64,000 bases of DNA from Pseudobutyrivibrio ruminis HUN009 (GTDB lineage: Bacteria > Bacillota > Clostridia > Lachnospirales > Lachnospiraceae). The stretch spans positions 1 through 64,000 of the forward strand of contig NZ_JNLH01000002.1 of the NCBI RefSeq assembly GCF_000703005.1, given 5' to 3'. Both the position numbers and the translations under genes were made by a program. Below, piece after piece: positions 26,683 through 34,993 of this stretch. The first letter of the stretch is position 1; every line of letters starts with the position of its first letter. The notes under the pieces are model-generated. The model saw only the letters and a program-made list of their open reading frames with translations, was not told where the DNA came from and made no database searches.

Positions 26683-29253
26683 CTACACGTTTTTCCAAGT
26701 CATTAAGTCGTTTATATAATCAAGTGATGATTTTATTGTTTGTTGATTATTCTCTAACTCAGCTATGCTTTCTGACTCAATTCTTATAATCTCAGCAATG
26801 CTCTTTAACTCTGGATTTAGCTCTGTTAGATTTTCCTCTATAGCACTCAATAAACGCTCTTCCCAAATCTTAAATCTCTCGAAATAATTACTGTTCATTT
26901 CTTGAGACATATTAGCAACAATTTTCTTAATACGATCATTATAGCTAGCGGCTAATCTATTAGTGTTAAGCTTCTCTGAATCACTTAATCTTAAGCCAAA
27001 CAATGCCCCTTTCAAGAATTTTTTCTTAACAAATACGCTTTCAGCATCATCTTTAAAATCGACAGGATCATAGTTCTTAATCATGTCAGTTATTTCTTCC
27101 CTCTGTGAATCAGACAATGCATCTGACTGAGCTATTTCACTAATGATAGCTGCTTTAAACTCGTGCTCTTTCTCTCCCCAATAGTTATTTAAATGATAAT
27201 CCAAATTTTCTTGCGCATTATCAAGATTGACTGTGTAGCAGTTGATAACATATTTCATAATTTCATCAGAAGTTTGTTTATCAAGCTCTTTTTCAGTCTC
27301 ATCCATTTGGGTCTTTGATTCCTGGATTTCCTTCAAATCTTTTGTGGCATCATCAACCATTTTTTTTGCATTTTCCAAAAAGTTCTTGTTGAAAAGCCCC
27401 TGACTACTTTCTTTCAAGTGTTCCCAGAACTTATCCTTAGATTCCTTATAGGCATCTTCTTTTTTATCAAAGCTATTCTCTGAAAAATGCTGACTACGTT
27501 TTTGTGCATCCATTCTTGCAAGAACTTCTGCATCAAATGAATATATCAATTTAGATTCGGCATAGCTCCTTATTTCATCTTTTGAATTGAATTCATATTC
27601 ATCCTGCATATTCTTAGAAGACTTTGCTATTGCTTCCTTGAGCTCAAGTGTCTTTGAATCCAACTCTTGTGTACTCTTATCACGAGCCATCTTTAGAGCA
27701 TTTGTCTTGGCATCAATACGAGCATTCGTCTTTTCTATTACAGTACTCAAAAAAGCACGTACCATTTGGCATTTGTTATATGCTGAATGCTTGCTACCAA
27801 AATTCTCTATTTCTTTCTCAACACAGTACAACCCACTATTTGCATATATTAACTTATCGCTAGCTGCTTCTGAATACTCAATTGCATTCTGCTTTATCTG
27901 CTCAGGCATGATGTTATACTTATAAAGTGTCATATAATCTTCATCTTCAGGATCGTTATACATTTCCTGCTGAGCTCTAAAGGTCTTTCTGTAAAATTTG
28001 TCAATCAATTGACCATTATTCTTACCACCCAATCCCATGATTGATGATACAAAGAAAATTCCACTAGCATACATCTTTTCTACTGCTTTATATTCAAGTA
28101 TTTCTTTTATATGCTCATCTGAAAAACCGCCTTCTTCAAGATCTGAGCCATCTGCCTTATTTAAGACAATCATTGTAAATCTCTTATCTAAAGCCTCTAT
28201 AGCTAAAACCTTATCGCAAAGACTGGCATTATCCTCACTATCGATGGACTCATATTGTGTAACCCAAATCGGAATACCATTTGAAAAACCATCCATTGCC
28301 TCTGCTAATACCTTTGAATGATCTGCATTCGAATTAGAATTTGAACCTGGTGTATCAAAAATGACAAAGCTATTGGACGACTCTCCCAACACACCTGTTC
28401 TTGCATATGGAACATCTAGTGTTATGACATTCCCTATTTCTATCTCGTCTCTATCCTTCTTCTCATAGCTATTAATAAGGTCTAGAGCTATTCTGACTAT
28501 TGTATATAAATTTTTCTCCTCGGATTCATCTATTTCTTTCTGAATGCTTACTAACAAGTCATTTTCTGGGTTTCCTTTAAGCACACGATAATCTGAACCC
28601 TCAACAGATAATTCTATCCTCTCATCATGAAATTCAAATGATATCTGCGCCCAATCCGGTTGTGTTGACCTACGAATTTCATATATTTTTGCTGTAACTG
28701 GGTCACCACCACTAGGAAGAATTTCTGCACCAATAAGTGCATTTATAAACGTCGATTTACCAGCACTATAATTGCCAAATACACAAATAGGAATAACATC
28801 ATCTAAAGCCTGTGAAACCTTGTTAAGCCCTTTAATTACTGATTCATCATCCTTTACAATACTTTCGATAATAGGATTAACCTTCTCAAAGATTTCCTTA
28901 ATATCTCCTTTGATAAATCTAGCATTCTCAAGGATTGTATTTTCTCTAATGAGATCAATTTTGTCTTTAACATCTGGACGTTCACAAATAGTAGCAACTT
29001 CAGCAAATTCATCCTGAGTTCCTTCAAAATGAAGTTCTACCTTTTCTCTACCCTTAATGTAATATTCTTTGATGATGATATTTATAATCTCCTTAATCTT
29101 GAAAGGCAAAAAAGAGCGTTCTGAGTCTGTTTCTCTTAACCTACTCTTCTCATCAATTTGTTTTACATCAACCCACTGATTTGTCGCTTCATCAAAACTA
29201 AGATAGGCTATTTCTCTAGTATATGGATTGCTCTTTATTTTTACTTTATTCAT
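26683..29253 (-). CDS. Dynamin-like GTPase
   Basis: In this 856-residue protein the GTPase domain starts near residue 150, with G1 GNYSAGKST (160-168), the switch threonine region PVTAKI, G3 DTPGS (300-304) and G4 NKAD (365-368). A long helical region with strong coiled-coil character follows (about 480-830, for example ETEKELDKQTSDEIMKY), as in bacterial dynamin-like proteins that bend or fuse membranes. The first 140 residues are an extra domain. It is adjacent to the HTH start gene and directly upstream of the HerA-type ATPase. The role may be membrane remodelling during effector release or defence; this is inferred. Confidence 0.85.
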   Translation of the reverse strand: MNKVKIKSNPYTREIAYLSFDEATNQWVDVKQIDEKSRLRETDSERSFLPFKIKEIINIIIKEYYIKGREKVELHFEGTQDEFAEVATICERPDVKDKIDLIRENTILENARFIKGDIKEIFEKVNPIIESIVKDDESVIKGLNKVSQALDDVIPICVFGNYSAGKSTFINALIGAEILPSGGDPVTAKIYEIRRSTQPDWAQISFEFHDERIELSVEGSDYRVLKGNPENDLLVSIQKEIDESEEKNLYTIVRIALDLINSYEKKDRDEIEIGNVITLDVPYARTGVLGESSNSFVIFDTPGSNSNSNADHSKVLAEAMDGFSNGIPIWVTQYESIDSEDNASLCDKVLAIEALDKRFTMIVLNKADGSDLEEGGFSDEHIKEILEYKAVEKMYASGIFFVSSIMGLGGKNNGQLIDKFYRKTFRAQQEMYNDPEDEDYMTLYKYNIMPEQIKQNAIEYSEAASDKLIYANSGLYCVEKEIENFGSKHSAYNKCQMVRAFLSTVIEKTNARIDAKTNALKMARDKSTQELDSKTLELKEAIAKSSKNMQDEYEFNSKDEIRSYAESKLIYSFDAEVLARMDAQKRSQHFSENSFDKKEDAYKESKDKFWEHLKESSQGLFNKNFLENAKKMVDDATKDLKEIQESKTQMDETEKELDKQTSDEIMKYVINCYTVNLDNAQENLDYHLNNYWGEKEHEFKAAIISEIAQSDALSDSQREEITDMIKNYDPVDFKDDAESVFVKKKFLKGALFGLRLSDSEKLNTNRLAASYNDRIKKIVANMSQEMNSNYFERFKIWEERLLSAIEENLTELNPELKSIAEIIRIESESIAELENNQQTIKSSLDYINDLMTWKNV

Positions 29254-29460
29254 TTAATCATCCTCCAATGCTTTATTTTTAATAAATTCCCCTGTTTTTA
29301 TGCGTTTATCTTTCGGCTTTATGCAATCAATGGGAATAGCCCATGCTCTTCCGAATTTTATAGCTCCTTCTACTCTTCCTTCTTCACATAAGAAACGAAC
29401 TCTTCTTTCACTGAGTCCCCATTTTTCTGCAATTTCTTTTAATGTTGTATAATTATCCAT
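29254..29460 (-). CDS. Excisionase-like HTH protein
   Basis: In this 68-residue protein, residues 5-45 form a helix-turn-helix of the MerR/excisionase type (LKEIAEKWGLSERRVRFLCE), then the short wing FGRAWAIPIDCIKPKDKR. It opens the minus-strand operon; its stop codon touches the ATG of the GTPase gene. It may control the operon promoter or act as directionality factor for the recombinase at 18877. Both ideas are inference; a gene of this type commonly occurs as an operon regulator in Clostridia. Confidence 0.8.
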   Translation of the reverse strand: MDNYTTLKEIAEKWGLSERRVRFLCEEGRVEGAIKFGRAWAIPIDCIKPKDKRIKTGEFIKNKALEDD

Positions 29461-29591
29461 CTAAACACCTCGCTATATAAAAACAAAAGTGCATACCATA
29501 AATAATTATAATCCCCTTGCGGAATGATATCTATACATTCAAAGATTATTCATAAAATATAAAAATCTATTATAAACAACATACCCAATTT

Positions 29592-29807
29592 CTATAATAT
29601 TGATGCGAGCCCTACTATTGCCAATACTATCAATATTATTACGCCAAGCCCAGCGAGAACTTCTTCGGCTACTGCTCCGATTATTATAATTGGAACCAAA
29701 ATTATTCCGCCAGCCAAAAGCAGTAATCCCCATGATATTCGTACAATCTCAACAACCACCTTAATGGCAACCCAACCTAACACAACACATAACAAAACTG
29801 TTAACAT
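29592..29807 (-). CDS. Small two-segment membrane protein
   Basis: This 71-residue protein is almost wholly hydrophobic: two or three membrane helices (LLCVVLGWVAIKVVVEIV, then LLLLAGGIILVPIIIIGAVA, then GLGVIILIVLAIVGLASIL). The ATG has GAAGGAGG 6 bases upstream, strong support for a real gene. It lies 130 bases upstream of the HTH gene on the same strand and could be the first gene of the GTPase/ATPase operon. Function unknown. Confidence 0.7.
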   Translation of the reverse strand: MLTVLLCVVLGWVAIKVVVEIVRISWGLLLLAGGIILVPIIIIGAVAEEVLAGLGVIILIVLAIVGLASIL

Positions 29808-30085
29808 AGGCAGCCTCCTTCTATATGATAATCCATAAGTTACAATCAGAAGTCATCCCTCTTTAGTGTCAGATTTACTTCTTTTCTGATTATAAAATAT
29901 CACTTTCTATTGGCGGTTTATCGGACAGCAAAGAACCCACAATTTATGAGCCTTATCCTATATCCTTTAATTTGATTTAGCTAATAGGGCGATTTTATTC
30001 ATAGACAATTAATATTATGTTTGTATATAAAGCGTAAATATTATCGAACACTCCAAGCCCTGATTTTACTGCTCCTGTCTTCACA

Positions 30086-30190
30086 AAGTTCCATTTTTTA
30101 TTAACATATATATGTTTTTAGCGTTCCGATTTTTATTAATATTTTTCATCTGGCTAAAAAAAGTTCCACTTTTTCGTTTTACAAGTTCCA
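30086..30190 (+). repeat. AAGTTCCA repeats
   Basis: AAGTTCCA occurs at 30086, 30161 and 30183, and a related GTTCCGATTTTTATTAA at 30123 echoes GTTCCATTTTTTATTAA at 30088. All are on the same strand. Possible protein-binding iterons; no function assigned. Confidence 0.5.
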
Positions 30191-30218
30191 AACTTTCAAA
30201 AATTGGTACTTGATTTGG

Positions 30219-30240
30219 GAACCAGTTTAGAACCAGTTTA
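30219..30240 (+). repeat. Tandem 11-bp direct repeat
   Basis: GAACCAGTTTA is present twice without spacer (30219-30229 and 30230-30240), about 40-60 bases upstream of the LexA-like boxes. Confidence 0.7.
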
Positions 30241-30278
30241 TTGCCTCTAATCATATTTTATAATTTGTTCGATTTACA

Positions 30279-30343
30279 AGAATGCTTGTTCGGGTGTATC
30301 ATCTCTTTGTAAAAACAAACATATTTTCGGGAATGTATGTTTG
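30279..30343 (+). promoter_or_regulatory. LexA/DinR-like boxes upstream of the Y-family polymerase
   Basis: Compared with the Firmicutes box CGAACRNRYGTTYG, CGAAAATATGTTTG (minus strand, 30316-30329) differs at one position, GGAATGTATGTTTG (30330-30343) at two and AGAATGCTTGTTCG (30279-30292) at three. The first two abut. They lie 32-96 bases before the start of the polymerase gene, as expected for SOS control. Confidence 0.6.
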
Positions 30344-30374
30344 TGTGTTAATAAAGGAGGTAAGGCAACTGGAT

Positions 30375-31790
30375 ATGTCTAAGCATTTACTAATCCCCAA
30401 GTGCTACATAGCTATAGATATGAAGTCATTCTATGCATCTGTAGAATGTGTTGCCAGAGGTCTTGATCCACTTAAAGCTAATCTTCTAGTTGCTGATGAA
30501 AGTAGAACCGACCAAACCATCTGCCTGGCAGTCTCTCCTGCCCTAAAAGCAATTGGTGTTCCAAGCAGACCTAGACTATTTGAAGCTAAGCAAGCCATAG
30601 AAAAATACGAAAGAATCCACCATACTAAGATTCTTTATATTACTGCTGTTCCTCGTATGCTTGAATATGAGAAAGTATCAGCCAAGATTTACGGTATTTT
30701 TCTAAAATATGTAGCCCAAGAAGACATCCATGTTTACAGCATCGATGAGAGTTTCATTGATTGCACACCATACTTGCATCTATATGAACCCGCATCTATA
30801 AAAACTGGCCAAAGCCCGGCTCACATCATGGCTATGACAATGATTAGAGATGTTCTCAAGCAAACTGGCATTACAGCCACAGTTGGCATTGGAACTAATC
30901 TATATCTTGCAAAAGTAGCCATGGATATCGTAGCTAAAAAAGCTCCTGCAGATAAAGACGGTGTACGTATTGCATCTCTTACAGAAGATTCATATAAGAC
31001 GTTACTATGGCCGCATAGACCACTTACAGACTTTTGGCAAATAGGAAACGGAAAAGCTCGTCGGTTGGAAAAAAATATGATGTACACAATGGGCGATGTT
31101 GCTGAACGCTCTCAGTTAGATGAGGAGTGGTTTTATAAAACTTTTGGCATTGATGCAGAGATACTAATAGATCATGCCTGGGGAATCGAGCCTGTTACAA
31201 TGCATGATATTAAAAACTACAAATCAGATAACCACTCTCTTTCTAACGGACAAGTGCTGCCTAGACCATATAAGTACGAAGAAGCATGTATTGTCCTAAA
31301 AGAGATGATTGATATCCTATGTTGTGACATGTACAAAAAGAATCTAGTATCATCAAAATTTACCTGGTGGGTAAGCTACGACTACAAAAGCCTTGAATAC
31401 TGCCCTCACTACGATGGACCACTAGCTATAGATTGGTATGGTAGACTCCATCCAGCACATTCTAATGGCACAGTAAACCTTCGTAATGCGACAAACACTT
31501 CTAAGCTTGTAATCGAAGCAATCATGAATGATGTAATAAAGAAAACTGACCATAGAATACTATTCCGCAGACTTGGCATATGTGCTTGTAATGTTCAAAA
31601 TGACGGTGGCTATTTTCAAATGGATTTATTCACCGACTATGAAGCGCTTAACAAAGAGCAGCTCATTCATTCTGCACTGTTAGAGGTAAGGACTAGGTAT
31701 GGAGCAAATGCAATATTAAAAGGCATTAACCTTCTAGAAGGTGCTACCACAAGAGAACGAAATGTTCAAATCGGAGGACATAAAAAATAA
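30375..31790 (+). CDS. Y-family (UmuC/DinB-like) translesion DNA polymerase
   Basis: This 471-residue protein starts at the ATG 30375 (MSKHLLIPKCYIAIDMKSFY) after AAAGGAGG; a longer frame from 30282 runs through the LexA-like sites and is rejected. Metal-binding acids stand in AIDMKSFYASVE and VYSIDESFID; the palm continues as GITATVGIGTNLYLAKVAMD, and the little finger part is in the C-terminal 120 residues. It copies damaged DNA with low fidelity. The long C-terminus and the partners downstream match the Gram-positive UvrX/UmuC-like group often carried by mobile elements. Confidence 0.92.
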   Translation: MSKHLLIPKCYIAIDMKSFYASVECVARGLDPLKANLLVADESRTDQTICLAVSPALKAIGVPSRPRLFEAKQAIEKYERIHHTKILYITAVPRMLEYEKVSAKIYGIFLKYVAQEDIHVYSIDESFIDCTPYLHLYEPASIKTGQSPAHIMAMTMIRDVLKQTGITATVGIGTNLYLAKVAMDIVAKKAPADKDGVRIASLTEDSYKTLLWPHRPLTDFWQIGNGKARRLEKNMMYTMGDVAERSQLDEEWFYKTFGIDAEILIDHAWGIEPVTMHDIKNYKSDNHSLSNGQVLPRPYKYEEACIVLKEMIDILCCDMYKKNLVSSKFTWWVSYDYKSLEYCPHYDGPLAIDWYGRLHPAHSNGTVNLRNATNTSKLVIEAIMNDVIKKTDHRILFRRLGICACNVQNDGGYFQMDLFTDYEALNKEQLIHSALLEVRTRYGANAILKGINLLEGATTRERNVQIGGHKK

Positions 31791-31828
31791 TTTAATAACC
31801 TATATTTTATGAGAATGGATGAAATGAT

Positions 31829-32056
31829 ATGATTACAGATAGATACAAAAAAGTGTATGAAATAGGCAAACCAAAGCACTCTCCTTTTGATGATTTTTCA
31901 ATCAAACATCCGGCTATGGATTTATCCAGACGTGCCAAAATATTCAGCCCTTTTGATGCACTTAAAGGATTTAACGAAGAAATCGCAAGTACAGAGCAAT
32001 CTTTTGAAGCCAATTACTCTGATTTAGAGCATGTACCTGCAGAGGAATATCCATAG
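31829..32056 (+). CDS. Small protein of the Y-polymerase operon (YolD-like pattern)
   Basis: This 75-residue protein lies 38 bases after the polymerase gene. The core DLSRRAKIFSPFDALKGFNEEI resembles the segment RAAQFSPFAALTGY found in short proteins beside Gram-positive Y-family polymerases (YolD-like group). Such partners are thought to assist or regulate the polymerase; the mechanism is not established. Confidence 0.7.
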   Translation: MITDRYKKVYEIGKPKHSPFDDFSIKHPAMDLSRRAKIFSPFDALKGFNEEIASTEQSFEANYSDLEHVPAEEYP

Positions 32057-32066
32057 GAGATTCACT

Positions 32067-32687
32067 ATGTGTACTAGATATGCACTTGATATAACTCAAC
32101 CTGAATTGAAAGAAATCATAGATATTGCAAGAAGCTCACGTCTCACCACTAAGTTTGTAGACACTCATGCAAGACCACTTGTCACTGATGGCGAAGTCCG
32201 CCCCACAGATATAGTCCCAGTAATCGCTCCTAATTCTAAAGGAGAAAAATGTGTATTTCCAATGCAATGGGGATTCACTGCCCGGGATAATAAGAGATCA
32301 TTGTTCAATGCCAGACTTGAAACTGCTAGTGAAAAGCCTACATTTAAGGATGCATTTCAATCTCATAGATGCATTATCCCAGCTGCTTATTACTATGAAT
32401 GGGAACACTTTAAAAGTCCTGACGGTAAGGTAAAAACTGGTGATAAATATGCCATTCAGCCAGCTGGTTGCACTGTAACCTGGCTCTGTGGCCTATATCG
32501 TATTGAAGAAGGTTATCCTGTTTTTGTGATTCTAACTAAAGATCCAACTACAGAGCTAGCTAAGATACATGATAGAATGCCTCTTATGCTTCCTAAGGAA
32601 AAGATAAATGAGTGGATTAACCCTTCTTCTAACCCAGTAGATTTGATACAATTTGCTTTATCAGACATGATTACAGAAAAAGTCTAA
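32067..32687 (+). CDS. SRAP-domain protein (HMCES/YedK family)
   Basis: This protein of about 206 residues starts at 32067 so that the catalytic cysteine is residue 2 (MCTRYAL), as the family requires; an upstream ATG at 32031 would bury it. Other key residues are Asn81 (FNARLETASEKP), Glu111 (AAYYYEWE) and the His of AKIHDRMPLML. SRAP proteins form a thiazolidine cross-link with abasic sites in single-stranded DNA to shield them. Together with the polymerase it forms a DNA-damage operon. Confidence 0.92.
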   Translation: MCTRYALDITQPELKEIIDIARSSRLTTKFVDTHARPLVTDGEVRPTDIVPVIAPNSKGEKCVFPMQWGFTARDNKRSLFNARLETASEKPTFKDAFQSHRCIIPAAYYYEWEHFKSPDGKVKTGDKYAIQPAGCTVTWLCGLYRIEEGYPVFVILTKDPTTELAKIHDRMPLMLPKEKINEWINPSSNPVDLIQFALSDMITEKV

Positions 32688-32721
32688 AATACTAAGATAG
32701 GAATATCGTTTTACTATATTT

Positions 32722-33009
32722 ATGGGAAAGTTAATAGAACAGTTAGATGTCATTGCTCAATTTAAGCACAGTGGAGAAATCATTCCCTTGCGTCTTCAAA
32801 TGTTAAATTCAGCAGGACAGCCCGAATCTTATACAATCAAAGGATACCGAAAGGTAACTAATACAGGTACTTACACTAGTGTAGATAACTTTTTTGTAAC
32901 TCATAGCACCATCGTATTCGAATGCCAAATTGCTGTAGATAATGAAATAGCTTTAGTGCGTTTATATTTTCAACCTGAAGGTCATCTTTGGTTCATGGGG
33001 ATAGATTAA
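32722..33009 (+). CDS. Small protein of the repair operon, unknown
   Basis: This 95-residue protein is beta-strand rich (IIPLRLQMLNSAGQPESYTI, IKGYRKV ... FVTHSTIVFECQI ... ALVRLYFQPEGHLWFM), with a likely small beta-barrel fold. It lies 34 bases after the SRAP gene. The family is not named; by position it belongs to the translesion-repair group. Confidence 0.65.
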   Translation: MGKLIEQLDVIAQFKHSGEIIPLRLQMLNSAGQPESYTIKGYRKVTNTGTYTSVDNFFVTHSTIVFECQIAVDNEIALVRLYFQPEGHLWFMGID

Positions 33010-33029
33010 TAATAGAAGGTATAAAATAA

Positions 33030-33437
33030 ATGAAACTATTTAGTGGTATTATAATTTTTCTTGGAATAGCAAGTGTGTTTGCTCTATTGAGACATATTTA
33101 TTATATAAAAAAATGTACAATTAAAGTATCTGCTGTAGTTGAAGCAATTGAAGCTTCTCATGCTGGCTATTACAAACCACCACTATTTTACCCAATCTAT
33201 CGATACAAAGTTGAGCATTGGTGGTATACTGCTCGTTCTCAGGTTGAAATCCCTTTTTGGTACAAAAAACCTAAACTCAAAATTGGCGACACAGCATATA
33301 TTTGGGTATGCCCTTCTAATCATAAAGTCTGTATTCCAGAAGAATACAGGAACAATAAAAGTGGTCCTAATGATTTGTGGTTTAGTATTATTGGAACATC
33401 ACTATGTATATTAGCAGTTGCATTTAAACTCTATTAA
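33030..33437 (+). CDS. DUF3592-like membrane protein
   Basis: This 135-residue protein has an N-terminal membrane helix (LFSGIIIFLGIASVFALL), an extracytoplasmic-type beta domain (VSAVVEAIEASHAGYYKPPLF, then PIYRYKVEHWWYTARSQVEI) and a closing helix (FSIIGTSLCILAVAFKLY). The V-x-Y-P-x-Y-x-Y pattern fits DUF3592. No function is known for the family. Last gene of the polymerase operon. Confidence 0.75.
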   Translation: MKLFSGIIIFLGIASVFALLRHIYYIKKCTIKVSAVVEAIEASHAGYYKPPLFYPIYRYKVEHWWYTARSQVEIPFWYKKPKLKIGDTAYIWVCPSNHKVCIPEEYRNNKSGPNDLWFSIIGTSLCILAVAFKLY

Positions 33438-33440
33438 TAA

Positions 33441-33465
33441 GGCAGCTGTTAACCAACAGCTGTCC
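33441..33465. terminator. Hairpin between convergent genes
   Basis: CAGCTGTT (33443-33450) pairs with AACAGCTG (33455-33462) around AACC. T-richness is weak on both strands, so termination is likely but not certain. Confidence 0.5.
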
Positions 33466-33492
33466 AGACTCCATATTATAGATGTCCCAAAA

Positions 33493-33822
33493 TTAGTTAC
33501 TTCCTATTACTGTTTCTCCTTTGTATGATGCAATTCCTCCAATGCTTTTAGCATTTGTATAACCCATCTTTTCCATGGCACTTACTGCAGAAGCACTTCT
33601 AGAACCTCGAAGGCAATATACATAAACAGGCGTGTCTTTGTCTTTAATGATATCAGCTACCTTTTCTATATTCTCAACTGGCACATTTTTACTTCCTGGA
33701 ATGTGTCCACCTGAATATTCTTCCTTAGAACGCACATCAAGAAGCACTGCGTTTTCTATAGACTTCATGGCTTCTACTTCGGCATTAATATCTACATGTT
33801 TGAAAAGATTAAATAATCCCAT
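33493..33822 (-). CDS. Rhodanese-domain protein
   Basis: This single rhodanese domain of 109 residues has the opening VLLDVRSKEEYSGGHIPGS and the active-site loop YCLRGSRSA with the sulfur-carrying Cys. It moves sulfane sulfur or acts in thiol stress. It ends a minus-strand group with a thioredoxin-like gene 16 bases upstream, a plausible redox pair. GAGAGGTGG precedes the start. Confidence 0.9.
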   Translation of the reverse strand: MGLFNLFKHVDINAEVEAMKSIENAVLLDVRSKEEYSGGHIPGSKNVPVENIEKVADIIKDKDTPVYVYCLRGSRSASAVSAMEKMGYTNAKSIGGIASYKGETVIGSN

Positions 33823-33838
33823 ATTCCACCTCTCAATC

Positions 33839-34162
33839 CTACGACATTAGCTCAATCAACCGTTCTAACTTTGCAAAGATTTCATCTAAACTAAAATATC
33901 CAGATTCACGAATAGCCACTTGTCCTTCTACATATACAACAACTGTAGGAAATGACAAAACATCATTTTGTGCCGCAAGTTCTGGTTGCTCATCAATAGA
34001 TATATGTCTTGCTTCAATCTGCTCATGATTAGATAACCAAGCTTCTATGCGTTGCCGTATGGCTACACATGGTGTGCACGACTTGGAACTAAATTGAAAC
34101 AATACTATTGAGTGTTTACAGACTAATTCTTGTATAGTCTCTCCTGCTTTAATATCAATCAT
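33839..34162 (-). CDS. Thioredoxin-like protein (CTPC)
   Basis: This 107-residue thioredoxin fold has the active site SKSCTPCVAI near residues 30-39, and cis-proline at SFPTVVVYVEG. It differs from classical thioredoxin (CGPC) by CTPC, as in many Clostridial thioredoxin-like proteins. Probably a cytoplasmic disulfide reductase. Two bases separate it from the upstream small gene. Confidence 0.88.
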   Translation of the reverse strand: MIDIKAGETIQELVCKHSIVLFQFSSKSCTPCVAIRQRIEAWLSNHEQIEARHISIDEQPELAAQNDVLSFPTVVVYVEGQVAIRESGYFSLDEIFAKLERLIELMS

Positions 34163-34164
34163 AC

Positions 34165-34374
34165 TTACTTTTCTCTACTCTTTATACCATCATAGATTTT
34201 CTGCTCTATCTCATCATTAGACAAAGAGTAATACTCAAATTCACTAAAAGCTATAACAACATCCCCAAGCTCTGTTTCAGCAATGACACAGTCTTTTCCT
34301 TCAAAGAAAATCTTATATGTCTTTCCAGCTAAAAGCTTTGTGAATTGTCTTTCCTCTAGAAATTCTCTTTCCAT
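34165..34374 (-). CDS. Small unknown protein
   Basis: This 69-residue protein is beta-rich (GKTYKIFFEGKDCVIAETEL, then GDVVIAFSEFEYYS) with a helical acidic end. The family is not recognised. It is tightly linked to the thioredoxin-like gene and probably co-transcribed from the HD-domain gene 24 bases upstream. Confidence 0.65.
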   Translation of the reverse strand: MEREFLEERQFTKLLAGKTYKIFFEGKDCVIAETELGDVVIAFSEFEYYSLSNDEIEQKIYDGIKSREK

Positions 34375-34398
34375 AGTAAAATCCCCCTACTATTCCCG

Positions 34399-34989
34399 TT
34401 ATTTACTAGGTTTGTAGTTATTTTTATCAACCACAATATAGATATCTTCACCCATCTTCTGCTCAAAATAATCTTTTAGCGCCAAATTAGTATCCCATTT
34501 TTCAGGATCATAGTAACCGTATCTTCTTTTAACATCAGACATTCTATCTATGATATCCATAACACCTTCAGCACCACCAATGGAATCACAAAGCTGAATT
34601 AACTTATCATATTCATCAAGTTCTATCTTGGCTAATTCTGTTTTTATTAATTCGGTCTCTTCAGCCGTTGTATCAAAGTTGCCAACATAACCATCAATGC
34701 TTTTACCATTGAATGAATGTGTAAGACATACTCTGGCTGGTTCGTCATAGCCTAATGACATCATATAAGAATATCCATCAGAAACATGCCCAAGATGACG
34801 TTTTCCAAATCTTCTCCCTATGTCATGTAACAAACCTACTACATATGCTTTTTCCGCATCAAGCCCACTTTTAGCAGCAATACATTCAGCACAATGAGCA
34901 ACAGTTCTGCTGTGATCACCCCATGGCCCTGGGTTCATCTTTTCTGCTTCTTCAAGAAGTCTCATTGCCTCATTTCTAGTTGGATACAT
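34399..34989 (-). CDS. HD-domain hydrolase
   Basis: In this 196-residue protein, HD-domain metal ligands appear as HSRTVAHCAECIA (first His), VVGLLHDIGRR (His-Asp) and CLTHSFNGK, with a conserved Asp in IQLCDSIGG. HD enzymes are metal phosphohydrolases; this small form resembles nucleotide or YqeK-like phosphatases. Four bases lie between its start and the stop of the upstream WYL-regulator gene. Confidence 0.85.
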   Translation of the reverse strand: MYPTRNEAMRLLEEAEKMNPGPWGDHSRTVAHCAECIAAKSGLDAEKAYVVGLLHDIGRRFGKRHLGHVSDGYSYMMSLGYDEPARVCLTHSFNGKSIDGYVGNFDTTAEETELIKTELAKIELDEYDKLIQLCDSIGGAEGVMDIIDRMSDVKRRYGYYDPEKWDTNLALKDYFEQKMGEDIYIVVDKNNYKPSK

Positions 34990-34993
34990 ATAT

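Larger units (their letters stand above)
29808..30374. other. Intergenic regulatory region between divergent genes
   Basis: This is 567 A+T-rich bases with no gene but dense repeats: AAGTTCCA units (30086-30190), a tandem 11-bp repeat (30219-30240) and LexA-like boxes (30279-30343). It separates the minus-strand membrane/HTH genes from the plus-strand polymerase operon. Confidence 0.6.

Noticed and set aside
29539..29733. 64-codon minus-strand frame rich in Asn/Arg/Ser
   Set aside because: It overlaps, in another frame, the small membrane-protein gene at 29592-29807, which has a strong ribosome site and clear membrane helices.
30282..30374. Longer start for the Y-family polymerase
   Set aside because: The extension translates through the LexA-like boxes and lies before the AAAGGAGG site; the family start matches ATG 30375.
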